Assembly (NCBI RefSeq): GCF_002139935.1
Contig: NZ_CP015578.1
Location: 868,001 to 932,000 of the forward strand
DNA length: 64,000 bases
From: Campylobacter lanienae NCTC 13004
GTDB lineage: Bacteria; Campylobacterota; Campylobacteria; Campylobacterales; Campylobacteraceae
Direction of reading: 5' to 3'
The translations under genes and the position numbers were made by a program. The notes beneath the pieces were generated by a model. That model ran no database searches. It was not told the origin of the DNA and worked only from the letters and a program-made list of their open reading frames with translations. This document shows positions 49,395 to 59,189 of this stretch, piece by piece; position 1 is the stretch's first letter, and every line of letters starts with the position of its first letter.

Positions 49395-50290
49395 TTTAGA
49401 CTCCAAAAATATATCTTATTATCATAACTTGAACCAATCAAATCATCACTACCAAATATCAAATAATTAAGCGAAGAGCCATTATACTCAATCTCTTTTA
49501 TCACCACACCACTTTTATCTATAATTTTTATCATATCTTCTGTGCTAAATACCCCTTTATCATCGCTTATCCCAACACAATATACCAAAAATTTAGCATC
49601 ATAATAAAACTCTTTAACACCATTATTAAAATACGCTTTTTTATCTGCTGAGCCACTAATCAACAGATCTCCATTTAGCCCTACGCTATATATAGTATCT
49701 TTTTGAGCGTTTATCTGTTTTATAAGCTTTTTAAGTTTAGTATCAAAATAAAAAATCACACCACCCTCAATCCCTATAGCTAGAATTCCATTTTTTCTAT
49801 CATACGCTGCGTTGCCCGTGCTAGAAGTGCTAAGCTTGGTATCAAAAACAATCCTAGATTCTTTAAAATTATAATACTCCACTTCGCTACTCAAAGTTAC
49901 AAATACAACACTATTTTCATCTAACAAAAATATCTTTTTTACCCCATCAGTAGGCATTTTAAAGCTTTTTAACATACCATTTTGGATAATACCAAGAGAT
50001 TTAGCCCCATTATCGCTCTCATATAAAATTGCGATAATATCATTTAATTTATCGATACTAAATATCTTTGGTGAGATATTATTATCAAAATAATTTGAGA
50101 TTTTTGGTAGCTCTATTATCCTATTTAGCTCTTTACTCTTCGTATCATAATCATACAATTCGCCATTATCAAGCCCAATTAATAAGCTATTTTTATCAAG
50201 ATTAATACTAACAGCATTAGCAGGTAATTTAAGTTCAAAATCAGCCCACAAAAATGTAATCGCAATAAATAAAACTACAAAAAATCTCAT
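49391..50290 (-). CDS. napL: NapL, beta-propeller periplasmic protein of the nap operon
   Basis: 299 residues from ATG 50290, which follows GGGGAAATTG and overlaps the napF stop; a TTG one codon upstream is less likely. A signal peptide (MRFFVVLFIAITFLWA) precedes repeated WD40-like strands (LLIGLDNGELYDYD, LAIGIEGGVIFYFD, LLISGSADKKAYF). NapL occurs in nap operons of Campylobacterota; in Wolinella it is not essential for nitrate reductase, and its job is unsettled. Confidence 0.88.
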   Translation of the reverse strand: MRFFVVLFIAITFLWADFELKLPANAVSINLDKNSLLIGLDNGELYDYDTKSKELNRIIELPKISNYFDNNISPKIFSIDKLNDIIAILYESDNGAKSLGIIQNGMLKSFKMPTDGVKKIFLLDENSVVFVTLSSEVEYYNFKESRIVFDTKLSTSSTGNAAYDRKNGILAIGIEGGVIFYFDTKLKKLIKQINAQKDTIYSVGLNGDLLISGSADKKAYFNNGVKEFYYDAKFLVYCVGISDDKGVFSTEDMIKIIDKSGVVIKEIEYNGSSLNYLIFGSDDLIGSSYDNKIYFWSLK

Positions 50291-50751
50291 CAATTTCCCC
50301 TTACAATCACTGAGTTATTCACACACACACTCACACACTCGCTACACCCTACGCATTTATCATTAATAGTAGGTCTAAACATACCTAAATACTCAATTGC
50401 TCTAAATTTACAGATATCTAAACAATTATAACATATAACACCATTCCACGCTAGACAAGTGGCGGTATTTATCTCTACATTAGCATTAATAACAGCAAGA
50501 TTACTTAAATTTAAGACATTTTTACCTATAGATTCGCACGCTATAGCACACTCTTTACAGAAGTTACAGCCAAGCTTATTAGGATCAAACTTAACCCTAC
50601 CATTATCAAATTCAAGAAGATTTCTATCACAGCTATCCACACATGGCGCAGGACAATTAACGCAATCAAACTCTCCGCTAAAATATGGCGGAGATATGGA
50701 TTCAGGCTCTCTTTGCTTAAATTTAGCAAAGAGTTCTCGCCTATTTATCAT
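50290..50751 (-). CDS. napF: NapF, polyferredoxin accessory protein
   Basis: 153 residues with three to four Fe-S cysteine groups: CVNCPAPCVDSC near 33-44, CNFCKECAIAC near 64-74, CYNCLDIC near 108-115 and a full CVGCSECVSVC near 137-147. A cytoplasmic partner thought to help NapA maturation. The start overlaps the napB stop in ATGA. C. jejuni lacks a napF in its nap operon, whereas Wolinella has napAGHBFLD, the order seen here. Confidence 0.9.
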   Translation of the reverse strand: MINRRELFAKFKQREPESISPPYFSGEFDCVNCPAPCVDSCDRNLLEFDNGRVKFDPNKLGCNFCKECAIACESIGKNVLNLSNLAVINANVEINTATCLAWNGVICYNCLDICKFRAIEYLGMFRPTINDKCVGCSECVSVCVNNSVIVRGN

Positions 50752-51284
50752 TTAATACCTTGATTTAAAACATCAACAAGATTAGAAGTTCTATTACCCT
50801 CTATGCTTCTAAAATCAGCTTTGAAGTTATTTTTAACTAATGGTTGGGCGTCTGTTTGAGCCACATGGCATTGAACGCAGTTAAATCTCTCTTTATTGAT
50901 ATCTGCTGTTTTTTTGCCAGTTGATAGATACATATAGTGGCTTTGTGGTGCTGGGATAGTCCCCATATCTTTTGCCACTTCTATAGTGTGGCATGATAAA
51001 CAGGCATTAGATTCTAAAGTAATAGGCAATAATCCATCTAAACTATGCGGAATAAGTGGTGGCGCATTCTCATAGCTTCTTTCATACAATTCATTGCTAC
51101 CAGGCAAATCACCCTTCCAAGCAATTGCTGGATTTTTAACATTTAGCTCATCTTGAAGATCCACATTTCTAAGACCAATTTGCGTATCTTCTACTGCTGA
51201 GTTTTGACCAACACCAAAATTACAAGCTGCTAAAACTAGTGCCGCAGTAGCACTAAGTAAAATATTTTGCAAACCCTTTTTCAT
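50748..51284 (-). CDS. napB: Diheme cytochrome c NapB
   Basis: 178 residues with two c-type heme sites, CLSCH (95-99) and CVQCH (136-140), and conserved histidines before them (e.g. LIPHSLDG) as distal ligands. It passes electrons from quinol-oxidising NapGH to NapA in the periplasm. Its signal sequence ends LVLAAC with a perfect lipobox (C21), which predicts a lipid-anchored protein; NapB is normally soluble after signal cleavage. It overlaps napH and napF by 4 bases each. Confidence 0.93.
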   Translation of the reverse strand: MKKGLQNILLSATAALVLAACNFGVGQNSAVEDTQIGLRNVDLQDELNVKNPAIAWKGDLPGSNELYERSYENAPPLIPHSLDGLLPITLESNACLSCHTIEVAKDMGTIPAPQSHYMYLSTGKKTADINKERFNCVQCHVAQTDAQPLVKNNFKADFRSIEGNRTSNLVDVLNQGIK

Positions 51285-52066
51285 TCTTCTCTCCTAAATT
51301 TTAATATACTAAAATCAAGCGCATCATCATTACACGCCTCAACGCAACGCCCGCAACTTATACACTCACTTCTGATATTTCCACTTTGTTTGCCTATCAA
51401 ATCCAAAACTTGTATCTCGGGACAAACAGCTTTACACTTATTACAATGTGTGCAGTTTTTGCTATTGTGATATATTCTTATTAAGCTATATCTACTAATT
51501 AATGCCCAAAATGCTCCCAAAGGACATAAATGACCACATATTAATCGCTTACCTAAAAAAGCCTCAATACAGATAATTATAATAGCTATACTAATAGCTG
51601 ATCCACTAAGATATACAACACCTCTAGTAAATGCCCCAATATAGCTTACACTCTCAAAAGCCGCTATGCTAAAAGCAAAGCTAAACACCAAGCTAAGCGC
51701 AAATAGATAATATCTTGAATTTGAGCTTATATTAACTAGATTTTTGCCTATTTTTAGCTTAGTTCTTATATAAGCACCAAGATCTGTTAAGATATTAATA
51801 GGACAAACCCACGAACAAAACGCCCTAGGCGCTATCAAAGCGTAAAAAAGAGCTACAATTATAGCTCCCATCACACTAGCACTACCTACACTAAATCCAG
51901 CTAAAAATAGCTGAAGCAAAGCATACGGATCACTAAGTCCGATCACACCAAAGAGCTCTGAGCTACTTAAATTTCCTTTTAAGATATTTACGCCATATAT
52001 ATTTCCAGCTATAAATAATCCCAAAATAGCTAATTGAACTACTCTTCTAGCAATTGTAAATTTCAT
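51281..52066 (-). CDS. napH: Quinol dehydrogenase membrane subunit NapH
   Basis: 261 residues: four main membrane helices, the CxxxCP motifs that face the cytoplasm (FCSWVCPIN near 90 and LICGHLCPLG near 179), then two [4Fe-4S] ferredoxin motifs near the C-terminus (CTHCNKCKAVC, CISCGRCVEAC). With NapG it takes electrons from menaquinol and replaces NapC, which is absent from this operon. Confidence 0.94.
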   Translation of the reverse strand: MKFTIARRVVQLAILGLFIAGNIYGVNILKGNLSSSELFGVIGLSDPYALLQLFLAGFSVGSASVMGAIIVALFYALIAPRAFCSWVCPINILTDLGAYIRTKLKIGKNLVNISSNSRYYLFALSLVFSFAFSIAAFESVSYIGAFTRGVVYLSGSAISIAIIIICIEAFLGKRLICGHLCPLGAFWALISRYSLIRIYHNSKNCTHCNKCKAVCPEIQVLDLIGKQSGNIRSECISCGRCVEACNDDALDFSILKFRREE

Positions 52067-52815
52067 AGCTCATCTCCATTTAGATACTTAATACCCTTTT
52101 TGCTATCTAAATGCATTTTAGTATCAGCATCTTTTAGTTTAGCATCATCACCCTCTACCCAGCCTTTTACATAGTTATTGCCCAGCTTACCCATAACCAT
52201 ATCTCTTGGAAGCACAGTTATTGCGGCTTTATCTGTGATACATGCTATTTCACACTTACCACATCCAGTACAATAATCACTATCTACAATCGGCAATAAA
52301 AATGCGTGTTTGCCAGTTCTTTCATTGCGTTTATAATCTATCAATAAAGCCTTATCTATCAATGGACAAGCACGATAACACGCATCACATTGAATTCCAA
52401 AATAGGCTACACAGCTCTTCTCATCTACAACCGCTACACCCATTTTAGCCATATTGATATCCAAAGCTCCATCTTTTGTAACTAGCTTAGGATCTAGCGC
52501 CTCTGTAGGACACTCAACCACGCAAGGAATATCTTCGCACATAAAGCAAGGAATATCCCTTGGGGTAAAAAATGGAGTTCCGATACCTACGCCACTATCT
52601 TTAAATTCAGCGAGTTTTAGCGTATCAAAAGGACACGCCTCAACGCATAGCCCGCACCTAATACAACGAGTCAAAAACTCATCTTCATCTAAAGCTGCAG
52701 GCGGACGCAGTTTAAGCACAGGCTTAGCATTTGCATACTCTTTATAAACAAATGAGCTAGCAGCTAAAAGTCCAACTAAACTAAAACCCGTCTTTATAGC
52801 ATCTCGCCTTTGCAT
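52063..52815 (-). CDS. napG: Periplasmic ferredoxin-type protein NapG
   Basis: 250 residues. A twin-arginine signal (RRDAIKTGFSLVGLLAAS) leads four [4Fe-4S] cysteine groups: CIRCGLCVEAC near 51, CFMCEDIPCVVEC near 91, CAYFGIQCDACYRAC near 136 and CTGCGKCEIAC near 193. Exported folded via Tat, it bridges NapH and NapB. It overlaps napH by 4 bases and lies 1 base after napA. Confidence 0.94.
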   Translation of the reverse strand: MQRRDAIKTGFSLVGLLAASSFVYKEYANAKPVLKLRPPAALDEDEFLTRCIRCGLCVEACPFDTLKLAEFKDSGVGIGTPFFTPRDIPCFMCEDIPCVVECPTEALDPKLVTKDGALDINMAKMGVAVVDEKSCVAYFGIQCDACYRACPLIDKALLIDYKRNERTGKHAFLLPIVDSDYCTGCGKCEIACITDKAAITVLPRDMVMGKLGNNYVKGWVEGDDAKLKDADTKMHLDSKKGIKYLNGDEL

Positions 52816-52816
52816 T

Positions 52817-55594
52817 TTAGGCCTTATAGACTTTTACAGCACATTTTTTAAAGTCTGTCTGTTTAGATAATGGACAAGTAGCATCTAGACAAACTTTATT
52901 AATATATACATTTTCATCAAACCAAGGCACATATACCAAGCCTACAGGTGGTTTATTTCTACCACGGAAATCCACTCTAGCTTTTACTTTGCCACGGCGG
53001 CTCTCTACCCATACGACATCATTTTGAGCTACGCCTATTTTTTTGCCATCTTCTTCATTCATATAGCAAAGCGCTTCTGGAACAGCACGATATAGCTCAG
53101 GAACACGCATTGTCATAGTACCACTATGCCAGTGCTCTAGTACCCTACCTGTACATAGCCATAGTGGATACTCTTTGCTTGGAGTTTCTGGTGCATCCAT
53201 AAATGGTCTAAAGAATATTTTTGCTCTATTTTTTATAGAAGTTTTTTCAGGGTTAGTAACTTTGGTTAAATCCCCACTTGGTAAAGCACCACTTGCGTTA
53301 CCATAGAAAGCAAAATCGCTATCTGGAGCTGCTTTTTTCGCATATACATCATATTTGGTATTAAATCTCCATTGAGTCTCTTTGCCATCTACAACTGGCC
53401 ATCTAAGACCTCTAACTTTATGATATGTATCAAAATCTGCTAGGTCGTGACCGTGGCCTACGCCAAATTTTCTATACTCTTCCCAAAGATATTTTTGGAC
53501 GAAGAATCCATAGCCTTTAAATACATTACCATCGCTACCAACTACATTTCTGCTATCACCAAATACTTCAGTATTATCAAATCCATTTATAACAGCATCA
53601 TCAGCATTAAATGATTTAGCCTCAGCATTGGCAAATAACACATCATATAGAGTTGATTCTGGGGTATAGCCTAATTTAGCTGCTTCATCTAAGACACTTG
53701 GAAGTGTTAGTTTGTTATCGATTTTTTTCTCACCCCAAACCTCTTTTAGTTTAAAGCGTTTGCTAAATTCCATATATTGCCATGTATCACTCATAGCCTC
53801 GCCTACTGGAAGAACTTGTTGTCTCCAATGTTGAGTTCTTCTCTCAGCATTACCATAAGCTCCCCATTTTTCATATATCATAGCTGTTGGCAAGATAAGG
53901 TCAGCTACCTTAGCACTAATACCTGGATATGGATCGCTCACTACTATGAAGTTATCCATCTCTCTTGCTGCTTTGATCCAGTGATTAGCATTTGCGGTAT
54001 TGTGCCATGGGTTATTTACATGTACCCAAATAAATTTGATCTTACCATCTTCAAGATCACGCATAATTTTCATATATGGCGCACCTGGTTTTGGGTTTAG
54101 AGTTTTAGCTGGAAGTTTCCAAATTTTCTCTGTAATCTCTCTATGTTTTGGATTGGCTACGACCATATCTGCTGGCAAGCGGTGTGAGAATGTCCCAACC
54201 TCTCTAGCGGTACCACAGGCACTTGGCTGACCTGTTAGCGAGAATGCTCCACTACCTGGTTTGGCTTGTTTGCCTAGCAAGAAATGTACCATATAGCTTT
54301 GCTCATTTACCCAAGTACCACGAGTATGTTGATTCATACCCATAGTCCAAAAGCTCACAACTTTGCGTTTTTGATCTATATAATAACTTGCTAGAGTTTG
54401 AAGTTTATTCTTAAACTCTTCTAAATCTTCATTATCATCACCTTTGGCTAATTTCGCTACAAAATCAAGTGTGTATGGCGCTAGAGCCTTTTTAAACTCA
54501 TCAAATGAAATTTGCCAATGAGCATCTGGAGTGGCTGTGTGTTTATTTTCCATTGTATCACCAGCTTTCATTCCTAAATATGCTAGTGTTACACCTTCAG
54601 CTTCGGTTAATACTTTAGATCTCTCTTTGGCTGCTGTATCTAACTCACTTGGTAGATATTTAGGGTGGTTGATATTATCTCTCATGCCATAGCCGATATC
54701 AGCTGGGCCTGTTGTAAATACGCAGTGGTCTTTTACGAATTTTTCATCGATAGCTTCTGGATGATTATATACAATCTCTCTAGCGATATAGTTCCATATA
54801 GCTAAGTCAGTTTGCGGTCTAAAGATAATCTCCATATCAGCGATATTTGATGTTCTATTTGAAAATGTAGATAAATTTATAATTTTTACATTATTTGGAT
54901 TTTGAAGTTTTCTATCACTCACCCTAGCCCATAAAACTGGATGCATCTCTGCCATATTAGCACCCCAGCACACTACTGTATCAGTTAGCTCTATATCATC
55001 ATAGCAACCAGCGGGTTCATCTATACCAAAAGTTTGCATAAAGCCCACAACCGCACTAGCCATACAGTGTCTAGCATTTGGGTCAATATTGTTTGAGCGG
55101 AAACCGCCTTTGATTAGCTTAACAGCCGAATATCCCTCTTGGACAGTATATTGTCCAGAGCCAAATACACCAATACCAGTTGGTCCAAGCTCATTATAAG
55201 CTCTTTTAAATTGTTTTTCCATCTCGTCAAATGCTCTTTTCCAGCTAACTTCAACGAATTTACCATTTTTATCAAATTCACCCTTAGAATTTACCCTTAA
55301 AAGTGGCTTAGTAATTCTATCTTCGCCATACATAATCTTAGCATTAAAATAGCCTTTAATACAATTCAAACCACGATTTACAGGAGCCAATGGATCGCCT
55401 TTTACCGCAACTATTTTACCATCTTTAGTAGCAACGACAATACCACAACCAGTACCACAAAATCTACATACTGCTTTATCCCAACGCCAATCTTGCTCTT
55501 TATTAGCAGCGCCTAATGAACTAGGTGCGCTAAGACCGGCAGCCGAACAAGCAGCCGCAACAGCTGAGCTCTTAATAAAATCTCGTCTATCCAT
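52817..55594 (-). CDS. napA: Periplasmic nitrate reductase catalytic subunit NapA
   Basis: 925 residues, the long Campylobacterota form. Twin-arginine signal [14 protein letters not shown]; [4Fe-4S] ligands C43, C46, C50 and C78; molybdenum-ligand cysteine C187 ([10 protein letters not shown]). The bis-MGD molybdopterin domains follow through to the C-terminal [12 protein letters not shown] block. It reduces nitrate to nitrite in the periplasm. AAAGG lies 6-7 bases before the ATG. First gene of napAGHBFLD. Confidence 0.97.
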   Translation of the reverse strand: MDRRDFIKSSAVAAACSAAGLSAPSSLGAANKEQDWRWDKAVCRFCGTGCGIVVATKDGKIVAVKGDPLAPVNRGLNCIKGYFNAKIMYGEDRITKPLLRVNSKGEFDKNGKFVEVSWKRAFDEMEKQFKRAYNELGPTGIGVFGSGQYTVQEGYSAVKLIKGGFRSNNIDPNARHCMASAVVGFMQTFGIDEPAGCYDDIELTDTVVCWGANMAEMHPVLWARVSDRKLQNPNNVKIINLSTFSNRTSNIADMEIIFRPQTDLAIWNYIAREIVYNHPEAIDEKFVKDHCVFTTGPADIGYGMRDNINHPKYLPSELDTAAKERSKVLTEAEGVTLAYLGMKAGDTMENKHTATPDAHWQISFDEFKKALAPYTLDFVAKLAKGDDNEDLEEFKNKLQTLASYYIDQKRKVVSFWTMGMNQHTRGTWVNEQSYMVHFLLGKQAKPGSGAFSLTGQPSACGTAREVGTFSHRLPADMVVANPKHREITEKIWKLPAKTLNPKPGAPYMKIMRDLEDGKIKFIWVHVNNPWHNTANANHWIKAAREMDNFIVVSDPYPGISAKVADLILPTAMIYEKWGAYGNAERRTQHWRQQVLPVGEAMSDTWQYMEFSKRFKLKEVWGEKKIDNKLTLPSVLDEAAKLGYTPESTLYDVLFANAEAKSFNADDAVINGFDNTEVFGDSRNVVGSDGNVFKGYGFFVQKYLWEEYRKFGVGHGHDLADFDTYHKVRGLRWPVVDGKETQWRFNTKYDVYAKKAAPDSDFAFYGNASGALPSGDLTKVTNPEKTSIKNRAKIFFRPFMDAPETPSKEYPLWLCTGRVLEHWHSGTMTMRVPELYRAVPEALCYMNEEDGKKIGVAQNDVVWVESRRGKVKARVDFRGRNKPPVGLVYVPWFDENVYINKVCLDATCPLSKQTDFKKCAVKVYKA

Positions 55595-55629
55595 ATTTAA
55601 CCTTTCTGAAATGATATTGAATTGGGATT

Positions 55630-55635
55630 ATTATA
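55630..55635 (-). promoter_or_regulatory. Putative -10 box for the nap operon
   Basis: TATAAT on the complement, about 36 bases before the napA ATG, preceded by periodic A/T tracts rather than a -35 box. Confidence 0.4.
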
Positions 55636-55981
55636 TAACTTTATTTATATTTTAAGACTTAAATTTGATTGATTTATATTATTATTTATATTATAGATTT
55701 TAAAGAAATATGGAGTTTAATACTCTTAATATCTTTTTAATTAAATTTAAATAAATATGGTAAAATCAATATTTATTAGATTTAAATATTTATTAGATAA
55801 TTCTAAATTTAAAAAATATTTGATATTGCTTATCATTAATTTTCATTAAAATTATAAAATTATATATATTAAAATATTTAATAGTAAATCAAGATTTTAT
55901 AATATTTTATTGAATTTATTATAAGTATTAAATAATATTTTAAATTTAAATTCAGATTTTAAATTTTTAAATTAACTAATT

Positions 55982-56011
55982 GCCTAAATTTAGATCTCTC
56001 TAAATTTAGGC
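55982..56011 (-). terminator. Perfect 13-base-pair hairpin after ychF
   Basis: GCCTAAATTTAGA-TCTC-TCTAAATTTAGGC: 13 perfect pairs with a 4-base loop, 7 bases beyond the ychF stop. On the ychF strand it is followed by AATTAGTTAATTT, only a loose T run. Termination or 3'-end protection of the rpiB-to-ychF transcript is the likely role. Confidence 0.6.
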
Positions 56012-56018
56012 TAGAGTA

Positions 56019-57122
56019 TCACACATTAAATCTAAAATGCATCACATCGCCATCATTAACGATATAATCCTTACCTTCTAATCTCATCTTGCCAGCTTCT
56101 TTGGCCTTGGCTTCACCGCCACAAGCGATATAATCATCATAGCTGATAACTTCAGCTCTGATAAAACCTCTTTCAAAATCATTATGTATCACGCTCGCAG
56201 CCTTTGGGGCTTTCCACCCTTTGTGTATAGTCCAAGCCCTAACTTCCACAACCCCAGCTGTAAAATAACTAATAAGCCCAAGCTTCGCAAATGCCGTGCG
56301 TATAATGCTCTCTAATCCACTCTCACTCGCTCCTAAGCTCTCTAACATCTCTTTAGCCTCAGCATCATCTAGCCCTATTAGCTCCTCTTCTATCTTAGCA
56401 CAAAGCTTGATAACCTCTGCCCCACGCTCTTTGGCGTATTCTTTTACCTTTTTTACATACCCATTATCGATAGAAATTTCATCTTCATTGACATTAGCAC
56501 CATATATAACCTCTTTTGCTGAAAGAAGTCTAAGCTCTTTATTTAAAGCGTTAAAAACATCACTATCAAATTCACTAAACGACGCCGCACTCTTGCCACT
56601 ATCTAAATGATCTGCTAAGGCCTTAGCACACTCTAAGCTCTCTTTAGCGCCTTTTACATTTGCTTTAGCCTCTTTGGTTAATTTCTCAATCTTTTTAGCA
56701 AGTTGCTCTATATCAGCTAGTATAAGCTCAGTTTCGATAATCTCGATATCTCTAATTGGATCTACGCTATTTTCTACATGTGTAACATTAGAATCTTCAA
56801 AGCACCTTACCATGTGTAAGATCACCTCGGTTTCCCTAATATTAGAAAGAAATTTATTCCCAAGCCCTTCACCCTTACTAGCACCTCTTACAAGCCCTGC
56901 GATATCTACAAATTCAATTACAGAGTGTTGAATTTTGTTTGGTTTTACGATTTTAGCGAGTTCATCAAGCCTAGGATCTGGCACTGGCACTATAGCTTTA
57001 TTTGGTTCAATCGTACAAAATGGATAGTTGGCCGCTTCAGCGTTACTAGCTTTTGTTAGTGCGTTAAATGTAGTTGATTTACCCACATTTGGCAAACCTA
57101 CAATACCTACTGATAATCCCAT
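56019..57122 (-). CDS. ychF: Ribosome-associated ATPase/GTPase YchF (Obg family)
   Basis: 367 residues: G1 GLPNVGKSTTFN at 9-20, the switch region FVDIAGLVRGASKGEGLGNKF, a coiled-coil arm (about 130-170) and a C-terminal TGS domain. YchF prefers ATP over GTP and is tied to ribosome function and oxidative-stress response. It starts at the pepA stop, sharing one base, and ends the minus-strand operon. Confidence 0.96.
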   Translation of the reverse strand: MGLSVGIVGLPNVGKSTTFNALTKASNAEAANYPFCTIEPNKAIVPVPDPRLDELAKIVKPNKIQHSVIEFVDIAGLVRGASKGEGLGNKFLSNIRETEVILHMVRCFEDSNVTHVENSVDPIRDIEIIETELILADIEQLAKKIEKLTKEAKANVKGAKESLECAKALADHLDSGKSAASFSEFDSDVFNALNKELRLLSAKEVIYGANVNEDEISIDNGYVKKVKEYAKERGAEVIKLCAKIEEELIGLDDAEAKEMLESLGASESGLESIIRTAFAKLGLISYFTAGVVEVRAWTIHKGWKAPKAASVIHNDFERGFIRAEVISYDDYIACGGEAKAKEAGKMRLEGKDYIVNDGDVMHFRFNV

Positions 57123-58591
57123 TAATTCTGACCTTTTTGATGATTTCTAGCTAATTTTTGCAGATAGTATAAACACGCTCTAACTCCAGCTCCACTAGCC
57201 CCAGCTGGATTATATCCCCATGCTTTATTCACATAAGCAGGCCCAGCGATATCAAGATGTAGCCATCTATCTTTATACTCATCTTTTATAAATTTATCCA
57301 AAAATATTCCAGCTGTAATAGCCCCACCATATCTACTTGAAGAGATATTTGAAATATCGGCTATATCGCTTTTTATAAGCTCTTTTAGATGATCATTAAA
57401 TTCCAAAACAGTTAGATACTCTCCACTTCTACTAGCATAATTTTTAAATTCACTCTGTAATTCATAGCTATTTCCCATAACTCCACTAGTATATTCACCA
57501 AGCCCTACAACACAAGCACCTGTAAGTGTCGCCATATCTATAAGAAGTTCTGGGTCAAGCTCACTTTGCGCCCAATCCAAACAATCAGCCAAAACAAGCC
57601 TACCTTCAGCATCTGTATTTTTAACCTCTACACTAACTCCACTACGAGTAATTAGCACATCATCAGGCTTATACGCATTTCCACCTATCATATTTTCAGT
57701 CGCACCCAAAACGGCGTGAATTTCAAATGGCAACTCCATTTTAGCCGCTCCCATTATGATTCCCATAGCAGCCGCTGCACCACTCTTATCGCTTTTCATA
57801 GTTAGCATATAATCAGCTGGTTTTAAGCTTAGTCCGCCGCTATCATATGTAAGACCCTTACCTACAAATACAACTCTTTTAATGCTCTGTTTTGGAGTGT
57901 ATTTTAAATGTATTAGGCGTGGTGGATGGATTGAGGCTTTATTAACCGCTAAAAAGGCATTCATATTTTGGCTTTTTAGGTAGTTTTCATCATGTATAGC
58001 GCACTCTATATTAGCATAGCTTAGACTTAAATTTTTCGCATCTTCAGCCATCTTTTGTGGGGTGTAGATCTCTGGAATTTCATTTACTATATCTCTTGTA
58101 AAATTAGTCGCTTCAGCTATGATATGAGCGTGATCTATACCGATTTGCGCTTCATCTAGGGCGATCTTTTTGCTATTATAATCCTCAGTTGAGATTAGAA
58201 TTTTTTCTATTTTATTCTCTTTTTTCTCGCTTTTGTATTTATCAAATTTATAACTAGCTAACAAAAATCCCTCAACCATAGCCTCAAAACTCATCTTAAC
58301 GCAATCACCGCTATAACTAGCGATTTTGACACTTTTGATATTAAGCTCTTTAATAGCATTAAAAGCCGTAGCACTCGCTAATCTAAGAGAATTTAAATCA
58401 AGATTTTTAATACCTACATAAATCCGTCTCTTACTAGGCAAATTTAAAACCCCATCGCCCTTATAAGAGTAAAAATCAAACTCACCCAAATCATCTACAA
58501 ATCTATGACTCAAATTCTTATCAACAATAAAAATTACCTCATAATCAGCCAAAATATCAGCTATTTTTTTATCTATTAATTCAACAAACAT
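57122..58591 (-). CDS. pepA: Leucyl aminopeptidase PepA (M17)
   Basis: 489 residues from ATG 58591 (MFVELIDKKIA). An in-frame ATG 21 bases upstream lacks a ribosome site, while the purine-rich GAAAAAGAGAAGAG precedes this one. The C-terminal catalytic domain has the dizinc motifs VGKGLTYDSGGLSLKP, MKSDKSGAAA and NTDAEGRL (near 325). A hexameric exopeptidase recycling peptides; in some bacteria PepA also binds DNA. Overlaps dedA by 11 bases. Confidence 0.95.
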   Translation of the reverse strand: MFVELIDKKIADILADYEVIFIVDKNLSHRFVDDLGEFDFYSYKGDGVLNLPSKRRIYVGIKNLDLNSLRLASATAFNAIKELNIKSVKIASYSGDCVKMSFEAMVEGFLLASYKFDKYKSEKKENKIEKILISTEDYNSKKIALDEAQIGIDHAHIIAEATNFTRDIVNEIPEIYTPQKMAEDAKNLSLSYANIECAIHDENYLKSQNMNAFLAVNKASIHPPRLIHLKYTPKQSIKRVVFVGKGLTYDSGGLSLKPADYMLTMKSDKSGAAAAMGIIMGAAKMELPFEIHAVLGATENMIGGNAYKPDDVLITRSGVSVEVKNTDAEGRLVLADCLDWAQSELDPELLIDMATLTGACVVGLGEYTSGVMGNSYELQSEFKNYASRSGEYLTVLEFNDHLKELIKSDIADISNISSSRYGGAITAGIFLDKFIKDEYKDRWLHLDIAGPAYVNKAWGYNPAGASGAGVRACLYYLQKLARNHQKGQN

Positions 58592-59186
58592 CTCTTCTCT
58601 TTTTCCTTTCATTTAAGATTCGTTTTTCCATATATTTTAAACCAAAAAATAAAGAAGCCAAAAATCCACCGATAATCGGCACCGCAAAATACCAATGCGA
58701 CTCGGCCCACTCTATCCCAGCCCATATCAACTGACCAAAATGCCAAGCCAAAAGTATCGTAATAGCCGCCCATACCCAAGCGCTAATTAAATTTATAAAA
58801 GCAAATTTCTTAGCGCTATATCTAGTGATTCCTATACTCATAGGTATAATAGTGCGAAATCCATACATATAACGCTGCATAAAGATAATCGGCCAGCCGA
58901 ATTTTTGAAGTAGTAGATGAGCGACGGCGAATTTGCGTCTTTGTTTGGCTAGTTTTCTTTGGATATATTTTTTGTTATAGCGACCAATATAAAAATAAAT
59001 TTGATCCCCCACAAATCCACCTAATCCAGCCACAAATATTATAAGCCCCAAATCCACATGCCCCTCATGAGCAAATATCCCACCTAAAATAAGCGCTAAC
59101 TCTCCTTCGGCAATACACCATAAAAATATAATAAGATAGGCGAAATTTTGATACTCATATAATAAATTCTTTAAAAACTCTTCCAT
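58581..59186 (-). CDS. DedA-family membrane protein
   Basis: 201 residues, four to five hydrophobic segments, with the SNARE-associated/DedA core: FVGDQIYFYIGRYNKKYIQRK and the FMQRYMYGFRTIIPMSIG block including the conserved arginines. Family members are recently linked to flipping of undecaprenyl phosphate or phosphatidylethanolamine; the lipid cannot be named here. It starts 3 bases after apt and overlaps pepA. Confidence 0.9.
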   Translation of the reverse strand: MEEFLKNLLYEYQNFAYLIIFLWCIAEGELALILGGIFAHEGHVDLGLIIFVAGLGGFVGDQIYFYIGRYNKKYIQRKLAKQRRKFAVAHLLLQKFGWPIIFMQRYMYGFRTIIPMSIGITRYSAKKFAFINLISAWVWAAITILLAWHFGQLIWAGIEWAESHWYFAVPIIGGFLASLFFGLKYMEKRILNERKKRRDVC

Positions 59187-59189
59187 ATC

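Larger units (their letters stand above)
55595..56018. other. AT-rich 424-base intergenic region between napA and ychF
   Basis: Extremely A/T-rich and full of TAAATTTA words. It contains the napA leader and candidate promoter on the left and a strong hairpin on the right. The longest open frames are under 20 codons and have no ribosome site. I see no tRNA, no perfect FNR or CRP palindrome and no long repeat; a TTGAT half-site lies near 55667. Confidence 0.6.

Noticed and set aside
53777-54100. Open frame of 107 codons on the + strand inside napA
   Set aside because: It lies wholly within the well-supported napA gene on the other strand, has no ribosome site and no recognisable protein features.
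55660-55680. Possible FNR/CRP box upstream of napA (TTGAT near 55667)
   Set aside because: Only one half-site matches; the second half of TTGAT-N4-ATCAA is missing.
55710-55755. Short ATG frame in the napA-ychF gap
   Set aside because: About 14 codons, no ribosome site, composed of A/T-rich codons expected by chance.
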